The notes beneath the pieces were generated by a model. It was not told the origin of the DNA. It did not search any database and worked only from the letters and a program-made list of their open reading frames with translations. 64,000 bases of DNA from Roseibium hamelinense (GTDB lineage Bacteria > Pseudomonadota > Alphaproteobacteria > Rhizobiales > Stappiaceae), in assembly GCF_007830545.1 (NCBI RefSeq), contig NZ_VLLF01000011.1, forward strand, positions 101,423 through 165,422, in the 5' to 3' direction. Made by a program: the position numbers and the translations under genes. Below, piece after piece: positions 55,531 to 62,719 of this stretch (the stretch's first letter is position 1; each line of letters opens with the position of its first letter).

Positions 55531-56117
55531 CCGGTGGCCTCAGTTGCGGGCGCAGACCCCTCACAGCACTTACGGATGAACAGGTGCTGGACTTTATGGT
55601 TGTGATCAATTGCCGCCAGCCAATCGTCGAGGCCTTCGGCGATCAGGCTGCACAAGGTTAGTCCGGACATGGTTTTCTCAGCCTCGGTCTCGGCATCTGT
55701 CGAAAACGTCACGAACCCGAGCTTCTTCTCGAGAACGGCCATTGGCCGGTTGTCCATCAACCTCGTCATATGCACGACCTCCACATCCGCGTTTCGGGCT
55801 CGTTGAAGGCAACGTCGAACGAGAGATTTGGCAACACCTTTTCCGCGCCAGCCCTGCAAGACCGACACCCCGATATGGGCGTGCTCCGCGTCCATAGAGA
55901 GATGCCCGACCCCGACAAAATGTAAATTGGTGTCTTCGACGGCAAAAAGGGTGTCGTCCTGAAGATCGATCATCTGGACATAGTCCTGCAGGTTGCCGTC
56001 GGAAACCGGCGATCCAAACCGATAGCGCCTGTCGTTGCTGTCGAGCTGCAAGAAGTGGCGCAACAAGCGTTGTTCGTCTTGGGCGTGGACGCGGCGTGGC
56101 AGACCAATCGAGCTCAT
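55527..56117 (-). CDS. GNAT family N-acetyltransferase
   Basis: This 196-aa protein has LRHFLQLDSNDRRYRFGSPV at the N-terminus, as in acetyltransferases related to the GNAT domains of Pat-type enzymes, and then GVGHLSMDAEHAHIGVSVLQ and the acetyl-CoA loop GWRGKGVAKSLVRRCL, with MAVLEKKLGF. The substrate is unknown. ATG 56117 is chosen; the longer frame upstream has no clear coding character. It converges on the AraC copy 1 and is divergent from AraC copy 2. Confidence 0.82.
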   Translation of the reverse strand: MSSIGLPRRVHAQDEQRLLRHFLQLDSNDRRYRFGSPVSDGNLQDYVQMIDLQDDTLFAVEDTNLHFVGVGHLSMDAEHAHIGVSVLQGWRGKGVAKSLVRRCLQRARNADVEVVHMTRLMDNRPMAVLEKKLGFVTFSTDAETEAEKTMSGLTLCSLIAEGLDDWLAAIDHNHKVQHLFIRKCCEGSAPATEATG

Positions 56118-56336
56118 TCTATCCGGATTTCCGATATTGTCCTGGCAACAACTTTGGATCTTGCAGGTTTCACGTCCGGTGCATGGATGCCACCGGTCGT
56201 AATTTTGAACATCGTAACCCGGGTTGCGCGGATTTGAATTGAGATGAGATGACAGCAATTTTATTTCAGACGACAGAATGGCGCGAATTGAAAGGAAATA
56301 TTGTTTTGAGAATGCAGGGGGTGCTAAACTCTGAAG

Positions 56337-57443
56337 ATGAGGAGACGTCAAGAGACCGCGGGAAAAGAGGGCGGTATAACATGGGTGGCGCGAAATCCGG
56401 CGCCATCATACAACGCGCGTGTTCACAAAGCCGACACCTTGTTTGCAATCGTCGAACAGTTGCGATCCGAGGGCGTTGATGCACGTCATGCCTTAGCGGA
56501 CACCGACCTAACGCCAACGCAACTTGCTAGTCATAATTGCAGGATGTCTTACCGGCAGCTGGAAGTCGTCATTCGTAACGCGCTGCGCCTTTCGACAAAT
56601 CCGGCGATCGCGCTCAACGCCGGGTCGCGGGTTTGTGTAACGTCCTATGGTATGTATGGCTACGCGATGCTGAGCAGCCGCACCCTGGCCGAAGTCGTCG
56701 ATTTGACGAACAAGTACATTCGGATCGGAACGCCCTGTTGCATGGCAGTGATGACCAAATCCGAAACCAGCGTTCTGTGCTGTCTCTCCCCGATGCATTG
56801 GTACGACGAAACCACCGAGATCTACCGTTTTGCCGTCGAATTTGCCTTGGCGGCGCATCAGAAAGTCATCCGCGACTTGCTCGGACCGCAATTTGTCTTC
56901 AAGAAAATCATGTTGCGGTATGGACGGCCAAAGCATAGCGCCCTCTATTCAGAATTTTTTGGTGACCAGATCGACTATCGGCAAGCAGAGAATGGCTACG
57001 AATTCGATGCCGCGCATCTGCATGCACCGCTTCCCTTTGCAGATCCGCGATCGAACGCGATGGTTAGTGAGATTTGCGAGACCATGCTTCTTGAAATCGA
57101 GCAGGTTTCCGATATGGCAGGTGCCGTTCGCAGAATATTGGTTGAAAACCTGGGACATATGCGGCGGCTGGGCGATGTGGCCAAGACGCTGAACATTCAC
57201 CCCAGATCCTTGCGTCGCGCCCTCGCCGCTGAGGGCACCAGCTACAGCGAAGTTTTTTCATCAATCCGGGCCGAGTTGGCTATTCGCTATCTGCGCGAAA
57301 CTGACATGACAAGCGAAGACATTGCCTATCGGCTTGGCTTCAGCGACGCAGCGAATTTCCGGCATTCTTTCAAACGGTTGATTGGCGTCCCGCCATCCGA
57401 GTATCGGCGCAATGCCAAGCATGGCACCGTCCAAAATGTCTGA
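56337..57443 (+). CDS. AraC family regulator, Arabinose_bd/OruR type (copy 2)
   Basis: This 368-aa protein has an N-terminal domain with LATHNCRMSYRQLE-like SHNCRMSYRQLEVVIRNALR and SYGMYGYAMLSSRTLAEVVD, the latter a typical block of the Arabinose_bd group. The double HTH is MRRLGDVAKTLNIHPRSLRR and EDIAYRLGFSDAANFRHSFK with RLIGVPPSEYRR. The ligand is unknown. The first 20 residues are uncertain; a start after ATG 56337 is possible. It is divergent from the GNAT gene and is followed by an IS3 remnant. Confidence 0.88.
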   Translation: MRRRQETAGKEGGITWVARNPAPSYNARVHKADTLFAIVEQLRSEGVDARHALADTDLTPTQLASHNCRMSYRQLEVVIRNALRLSTNPAIALNAGSRVCVTSYGMYGYAMLSSRTLAEVVDLTNKYIRIGTPCCMAVMTKSETSVLCCLSPMHWYDETTEIYRFAVEFALAAHQKVIRDLLGPQFVFKKIMLRYGRPKHSALYSEFFGDQIDYRQAENGYEFDAAHLHAPLPFADPRSNAMVSEICETMLLEIEQVSDMAGAVRRILVENLGHMRRLGDVAKTLNIHPRSLRRALAAEGTSYSEVFSSIRAELAIRYLRETDMTSEDIAYRLGFSDAANFRHSFKRLIGVPPSEYRRNAKHGTVQNV

Positions 57444-57454
57444 CGGCGAACCTC

Positions 57455-57640
57455 TGGAGTGGTCCCGATTTTCTAGACAAGCTAGCGGCTTGTTTTAGGT
57501 GCATCTGTTTGGCTTCCACGCCGCCAATGTCGAATTCCCATCAGTCCAAAATGCCTCCTTGGGTGTTTTGGGCTCAAGAGCTGAGTGAGGACGTTCAGTA
57601 TTGTGGAAAGTTATCCAAACGCGAATGACCTTTGTCCGTT
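57455..57640 (-). mobile_element. IS3-family transposase remnant
   Basis: On the minus strand the fragment encodes ITFHNTERPHSALEPKTPKE and AFW, the C-terminal block of an IS3-type OrfB (integrase core, with the terminal Glu region absent). Past its end lies TGGAGTGGTCCC at 57455, a plausible IS end. The 5' part of the transposase is missing and the frame changes character upstream. This is a dead fragment between two AraC-type genes. Confidence 0.6.
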
Positions 57641-57735
57641 CAGATAGATTTACCAGCACAAGATCACTCTTCTTTTTGTTGCCGAATACACTCGGTAAAG
57701 CCAAAATTGCGGTGACGATGACGGAGCAATCTTGA

Positions 57736-58800
57736 ATGCCGCTGAAAACGTTTACCCCGGATGAGCCGGCGTTGCCGATGAACTACCCGGGCTTTGTCCT
57801 GCGCCCTTTGCGCGAAGAGGGCTATCCGGCAATCGCGTTGCTGGCCGATACCGGACTTGACGAAAAGCAGCTGGAAGATCCTCATTTTAGATGCGGCTTT
57901 CAACCGCTGCGCCGGTTTTTCCTAAATGCTATCGAACAAACAAGCGACCCGCATCTTGGCGCCCATCTCGCGCTGAAGTTCGAACCTGCATATGTTGGCC
58001 TTCCGTCCTACACCGCCATGAACGCGGCATGCTTCGAAGATGGACTTAAAGTACTGGAGAGGTTCTTCTTTTTGACCTTCCCGGCATTCGACTTCACGCT
58101 GATCGATATGGGCAATAGTCTTGAGCCTGGCGAGATGGCCATTCGTCTGCGATCAAAGTTTCCATTTGACGACATTGAGTATTTTGGCTTCAGCAGCGCG
58201 ATGGTCGCCATTGACGGTCTGCTCAAGGCGATGCTTCGGAGCGACCAGGTGACGGGCCGTGCCGAGACGACGGTCAAACAGCCTGACGGCTGGTCCGATG
58301 TGGCGCCCAAAATCGGGTTCCAGGTCCAATTTGAGGCTGCAGAAAACCGGCTTTTGTTTCCCAAAGACCTGTTGCCCCGGCCTCTCCCGGGCGCTGATCC
58401 GATCAATCATGCGCGGCTTTTGGCGCTTTGCGAGCAGTTTGCTGCTGACGTGTCGCAGGTGACGACCCCGCTTGCGCAGGTCATGGCCCGCCTTGAGGCC
58501 GCAGAGAACCTTTCGGTCCAGCTCTCGGAGATTGCGGAAGAGCTTGGATATTCCGAACGCGGGTTACGCCGGCAGCTGGATCGGTGCGGAACTTCTTACC
58601 GCTCCCTTTTGGATCAAGCCCGGGTGCAGCGGGCACGGGCGCTTTTGTCGGGCACTGCGCAGCCAATCAAAAGCATCGCGAGCCTCCTTGGCTTTGATTC
58701 ATCTTCGAACTTCGCCCGCAGCTTCAAGCGCTGGACGGGCCTTACACCAAAAGCTTTTCGGGACCAGGCACATGTCCGGGAAGCCTCTGGCCGAAAATGA
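57736..58800 (+). CDS. AraC family regulator, Arabinose_bd/OruR type (copy 3)
   Basis: The 354-aa protein has the ligand domain with DPHLGAHLALKFEPAYVGLP and FGFSSAMVAIDGLLKAML. The C-terminal double HTH is LSEIAEELGYSERGLRRQLD and IKSIASLLGFDSSSNFARSF, then KRWTGLTPKAFRD. It is the third regulator of this subfamily within 4.3 kb, but differs clearly in sequence from the other two. The target is unknown. It lies just before the truncated secreted-protein gene and the IS21 element. Confidence 0.9.
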   Translation: MPLKTFTPDEPALPMNYPGFVLRPLREEGYPAIALLADTGLDEKQLEDPHFRCGFQPLRRFFLNAIEQTSDPHLGAHLALKFEPAYVGLPSYTAMNAACFEDGLKVLERFFFLTFPAFDFTLIDMGNSLEPGEMAIRLRSKFPFDDIEYFGFSSAMVAIDGLLKAMLRSDQVTGRAETTVKQPDGWSDVAPKIGFQVQFEAAENRLLFPKDLLPRPLPGADPINHARLLALCEQFAADVSQVTTPLAQVMARLEAAENLSVQLSEIAEELGYSERGLRRQLDRCGTSYRSLLDQARVQRARALLSGTAQPIKSIASLLGFDSSSNFARSFKRWTGLTPKAFRDQAHVREASGRK

Positions 58801-58913
58801 ATGTTCTTTGGCCGTAGCTGATCCCGAACAGCGTCCGTAGTTCCACATATCCACGCTATAAGTCGCCAGACGACTTGCGGTCCAACCCGCGAGCGGAAAC
58901 GCGTGGAGCAGTC

Positions 58914-59422
58914 ATGTTAGGCAGTGCGGGGATTCCATTGGAGGACGGCGCAAGCGAAGGCGCCTTGAGCGGGCCCAGCCGCGGCCAGGTCTTTTGGAAG
59001 CTGACCGCGCTCGTCGTCTGCGCCGCTTTTCTCGGCGCGCCTCAGGTCTTGGCTGACGTGACCAGCACAGATCTGACTGATACCACGGCGGACATGGCAC
59101 TGCCTCGGCAGACTGATGGCCAATCGGCTGAGCTTCTGTCGGCTTTCTTCGGGCTCGACAACGCCTTGCCGTTGTTATCCCGCCTGATCTGCTGGGGCGC
59201 GCCCCGCTAGGATGGGATGCCGGTCATTTTCTCGACGGAGATCGATCACGCAACGATGCAAGCCGGCGATTTTCGGGTCACCACCGCATCCGGCAAGACG
59301 GGTGAGATTCAGTGCGTCACGCTCTTGCCCGCGACCGATGGAAGCGAATTGCGGACAGTGCTGCTGGTAGGGGAATTCGGCGATGCCGACACCGATCCGC
59401 CCGTGAAGGTCGAGATTGCAGG
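58914..59422 (+). pseudogene. Exported protein gene with an in-frame TAG, truncated by IS21
   Basis: ATG 58914 (GTGGAG before it) opens a frame with a signal-like segment FWKLTALVVCAAFLGAPQVL then ADVTSTDLTD. It runs to AFFGLDNALPLLSRLICWGA and PR, where a TAG (59208-59210, codon 99) occurs. The same frame continues DGMPVIFSTEIDHATMQAGD, FRVTTASGKTGEIQCVTLLP and GELR-like SELRTVLLVGEFGDADTDPP until the IS21 end at about 59423. The two halves clearly belong to one protein. Both a nonsense codon and loss of the C-terminus have disabled it. The function is unknown; it looks like a secreted beta-rich protein. Confidence 0.7.
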
Positions 59423-59554
59423 TGTCAACGGCGGAGTAAAATCAGGCCACTGGGTGGAGTAAAATTCGGCCACTTGCGGCGCACGCATGAGAGCGCCGGG
59501 AGGGCGTAGCCCGAGCGGGGGTCTCATGCGTGCGTGGCATTTTCCGGGTGGGGG

Positions 59555-60325
59555 TCAGCCTGCCTTTCGGGCTCGGCTTTGGGCGAGGCGGTAGCTGTCG
59601 CCGTTCATCTCGAGAATATTGACGTGGTGGGTGACGCGGTCGAGCAGCGCGCCGGTCAGACGTTCGGATCCGAGGGTTTCCGTCCATTCGTCAAAGGGAA
59701 GATTGCTGGTGATCAGGGTCGCTCCGCGTTCGTAGCGTTGCGAGATCAACTCGAACAGCAGTTCCGCCCCGGTCTTTGACAGCGGCACAAAGCCTAGTTC
59801 GTCGATGATAAGCAGCTTGCAGGCGGCCATCTGTTTCTGGAAACGTATAAGACGCCGTTCGTCGCGGGCCTCCATCATCTCATTGACCAGTGCCGCGGCG
59901 GTCGTGAAGCCCACGGACAGGCCCTTCTGGCATGCGGCCAGGCCGAGACTGAGGGCGATGTGCGTCTTGCCCGTGCCGCTGGGACCAAGAGCTATGACGT
60001 TCTCGCGGCGCTCGATCCATTGACAACGGGCCAGTTCCAGCACCTGCATCTTGTTGAGCTTCGGTATGGCGGCGAAGTCGAAGCTGTCGAGGCTTTTGAC
60101 GACCGGGAACTTTGCCGCCTTGATGCGGCGCTCGACCTTGCGGCGATCCCGCTCGATCATCTCCCTTTCCGCAAGACGGGCGAGGTATCCGGTATGATCC
60201 ACGCCCTCGGTGGCGCATTGCCGGGCCAGCTTCTGATATTCCCGCAGGAAGGTCGGCAGCTTGAGGGTTTTGAGATGGTGGGAAAGCAGGATCCCAGGAG
60301 GTGTATCTGGCGCTTCGGTGCTCAC
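59555..60325 (-). CDS. istB: IS21 helper ATPase IstB
   Basis: DnaC-like AAA+ ATPase of 256 aa. Walker A is GPSGTGKTH at 114-122, Walker B LLIIDELGF, and the region LKLPTFLREYQKLARQ is the typical N-terminus. IstB remodels target DNA for the IstA transposase. It overlaps istA by 4 bases (ATGA-type), as usual for IS21. The frame is complete and appears intact. Confidence 0.95.
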   Translation of the reverse strand: MSTEAPDTPPGILLSHHLKTLKLPTFLREYQKLARQCATEGVDHTGYLARLAEREMIERDRRKVERRIKAAKFPVVKSLDSFDFAAIPKLNKMQVLELARCQWIERRENVIALGPSGTGKTHIALSLGLAACQKGLSVGFTTAAALVNEMMEARDERRLIRFQKQMAACKLLIIDELGFVPLSKTGAELLFELISQRYERGATLITSNLPFDEWTETLGSERLTGALLDRVTHHVNILEMNGDSYRLAQSRARKAG

Positions 60326-61821
60326 GCCGCGTCCTCCGCTTCAGCGCCGCCGAGCAGGTGCATATAGGCCTTCGCCGAGGTCTTCTCGACGGTCGCCCTC
60401 GGCAGGTAGGGATAGATGGACAGGTCCAACCTCGGTGGCCGGCGTTCCACCCGGCATAGGATCAGATGCTTGACGGCGTCAAAGCCGATCGCGCCAAGCT
60501 GGAGAGCCTGCTTCACCGCTGCATGCAAATCGGCAAGCTCGAAGCTTTCCATGAGACGCAGCACCTGCACGTATTCCCGCCGGCCGTGCTTGCCCATTCT
60601 CGCTTCCATCAGGCGGCGCAACGTGGCGAATTCTTGCGGCAGGTCCCAGCCCTGGAGCGGGGCGGCCTGATCCAACGCATTTATCTTCCGCTCGATCAGC
60701 GGCAGGTAATGCAGCGGGTCGAAGACGACATCTTCCCGCTCCCAGCACCTGGGATGACGGGCTATGATGTCGCCACGGCAACCGATCACCACCGCGTCGA
60801 CATAGCCTCGGACCCAGACGTCTTGATGGCCATAGGCGACGGGAACCGAATAGTCGTTGGTCTTGTAACGCACCAGAGATTGAGCCGTGACACGGGCACT
60901 GGCCTGGTCGCAGGCATCGAAAGGCGAAGCCGGTAACGGCTGCATGGCGGCCAGATCGCGTAGCAAGCGATCCCCAATCGCCTCCCTCTCGCCCCGCAGC
61001 CTGTCGCCCTGGCGCTTGCGGCATTGCTCTTCCAGCCAGAGATTGAGCTCATCCCAAGTCGCAAACCGCGGGATTGGAACCATGAAGTTGCGCCGGGCAT
61101 AGCCGACAAGACCCTCGACACTCCCCTTGTCATTGCCTTTGCCCAGACGGCCATAGCGGTCCCGGACCAGGTAGTGGGACAGAAAGCCACTGAACAGCGC
61201 CGCGCGCTTGCGCGTGCCATCGGGCAGGATCTTCGCCACAAGGCACCGATCGTTGTCGTAGACGATCGATTGCGGCACCCCGCCGAAGAAGGCGAAGGCA
61301 TGGATGTGGCCGTCCACCCAGGCCTCAGCCACGGCCGCCGGATAGGCCCGCACATAGCAACCATCGCTGTGAGGAAGATCGAACACGAAGAAATGTGCCT
61401 TCTGTTCAACACCGCCGATCACCACCATGGCTTCGCCGAAATCGGCCTGCGCATGACCGGGCGGATGCGACAGCGGTACGAACACCTCCTGGCGACGCTG
61501 CGCGCGTTCGCGCATGTAATCCTTGATGATCGTGTAGCCGCCGGTGAAGCCGCATTCGTCTCGCAGCCGGTCGAACACCCGCTTGGCCGTATGGCGCTGC
61601 TTGCGCGGCATGTTCACGTCCTCATCGAGCCATTGATCGATGATCTGAACAAACGGATCAAGCTTCGGACGGCGCACCGGCGACCGGCGCTGATAGCCGG
61701 GCGGCGTCTAATACGACAGCATCTTGCGAACCGTGTCGCGCGATATGTTGAAATGCTTCGCCGCCTGGCGCTGCGTCATCCCTTCGGAGCACGCAAGACG
61801 GACCCTCAAATACAATTCCAC
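60322..61821 (-). pseudogene. istA: IS21 transposase IstA with an in-frame TAG at codon 38
   Basis: The frame from GTG 61821 gives an N-terminal HTH (CSEGMTQRQAAKHFNISRDT, VRKMLSY) and then a TAG at 61710-61708. It continues TPPGYQRRSPVRRPKLDPFV and through the DDE core: HAQADFGEAMV, IVYDNDRCLV and GNDKGSVEGLVGYARRN. The 500-codon total is the normal IstA length. Translation can begin again downstream of the stop but would lack the DNA-binding HTH. The element is therefore probably immobile by itself. Confidence 0.85.
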
Positions 61822-61943
61822 GGTATAGATCCCCTAACCCTCCTGCCGTCTTCGCAGAAGGAAAATAGGTGGACGACTTTTACGCCGCCCGCAGCAGGAC
61901 TATCCCGCCGCTACCGTGGTCGAGTTTTGCACCGCCGCTCTCA

Positions 61944-62140
61944 TCTGGGAGTGGACTGATAGTCCGTTAGCACCCGCCGTGCCGCGGTTCACCATCAAGG
62001 GCGGTTCGTATCTGTGCAGTGAAGACTACTGCCGGAGATACCGTGCAGCTGCCCGCGAAAGCCTGGAGATGGATTTCAGCACCGCGCATATCGGGTTTCG
62101 CATTGTGCGCAGCAAAAAGGCCAAGGATGAACCAAGCTGA
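61944..62140 (+). pseudogene. 3' end of a formylglycine-generating-enzyme-like (SUMF1) gene
   Basis: The frame after the IS21 right end reads EWTDSPLAPAVPRFTIKGGS and YLCSEDYCRRYRAAARESLE and then STAHIGFRIVRSK. This is the conserved C-terminus of FGE/SUMF1 proteins (VWEWT, KGGSYLC..YC.RYRpAAR, T.HiGFR) and includes the two Cys that are catalytic in true FGEs. FGE converts a sulfatase Cys into formylglycine. The larger N-terminal part is missing, presumably deleted with IS21 insertion. No sulfatase gene is seen in the window. Confidence 0.8.
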
Positions 62141-62193
62141 CTTCACCGTTCGGCAAATATCCGCCTGTGTAACCTGCAAAAGGGGCTTAGCTG

Positions 62194-62604
62194 ATGTCGA
62201 TTGATCAGGCGCAGAGGCTGTTTCTTGTGGCAATGGGCATCGGCCTTGTGCCGATTGCATTGACCTATGGCGCGGTGCCCGAGACGAGCCTGCCTTGGCT
62301 CTACGGTCTCAGTGACCCCGATTTACCCACGCGGCACCTCTTGCGGGCTGTCATGGGCCTTTACCTCGGCATGATCGTCTTCTGGCTGACCGGTGCCCTG
62401 CGGGCTGAGCTTCGTATCCCCGCGCTGTGGAGTGTCTTCGTGTTCGTCACCGGCATCGGGTTAGGCCGATTGCTGAGCCTGGTTCTCGATGGTTGGCCGC
62501 AGCCGATCTTTGTCTTTTATCTGCTCGCCGAAATCGTGCTTGCTGGAACAAGCTGGGTCCTCATCACCAAAGCCCCCAGCAGCAGCAACGCGGGGAATGG
62601 ATGA
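62194..62604 (+). CDS. DUF4345 family membrane protein
   Basis: A 136-aa protein with four hydrophobic segments (about 10-28, 48-68, 76-98 and 105-125) and the pattern RHLLRAVMGLYLGMIVFWLT, LGRLLSLVLDGWPQPIFVFY. This fits DUF4345, a family of unknown function. It lies 53 bases after the FGE fragment on the same strand; fusion with it is not suggested. It converges on the GMC oxidoreductase across a hairpin. Confidence 0.82.
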   Translation: MSIDQAQRLFLVAMGIGLVPIALTYGAVPETSLPWLYGLSDPDLPTRHLLRAVMGLYLGMIVFWLTGALRAELRIPALWSVFVFVTGIGLGRLLSLVLDGWPQPIFVFYLLAEIVLAGTSWVLITKAPSSSNAGNG

Positions 62605-62641
62605 TCTCCGGCCGCATGTTCTTTTAGCATAAAGGGGCGAA

Positions 62642-62672
62642 AAGCCGGGGCAGTTTTGCGCCACCGGCTTTG
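62642..62672. terminator. Bidirectional hairpin between DUF4345 and the GMC gene
   Basis: AAAGCCGG (62642-62649) pairs with CCGGCTTT (62665-62672), and inside it GGC pairs with GCC beside one bulged A. It sits between two converging genes. The T-runs are short, so the call is moderate. Confidence 0.5.
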
Positions 62673-62719
62673 CACTCCATCCATGTCCGTCCAGCTGAAC
62701 AAGATAAGACACCGCGCCG

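Larger units (their letters stand above)
59423..61943 (-). mobile_element. IS21-family insertion sequence
   Basis: The element of about 2.5 kb carries istA and istB on the minus strand. The left end begins TGTCAACGGCGGAGTAAAAT at 59423 and the right end, read inward on the minus strand, begins TGAGAGCGGCGGTGCAAAAC. Each end has a second, inner copy (GGTGGAGTAAAAT and GGCGGCGTAAAAG), the multiple terminal repeats typical of IS21. No matching target-site duplication flanks the ends, and different broken genes lie on the two sides, so an adjacent deletion is likely. istA has a nonsense codon. Confidence 0.88.

Noticed and set aside
41058..61710. Genetic code change with TAG as a sense codon
   Set aside because: Housekeeping genes in the same window (def, fmt, truA, cpaF, tadB, tadC) stop at TAG in the expected place, so global reassignment is excluded.
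61024..61959. 311-codon plus-strand frame in the IS element
   Set aside because: Antisense to istA, which is the recognisable transposase; no domain.
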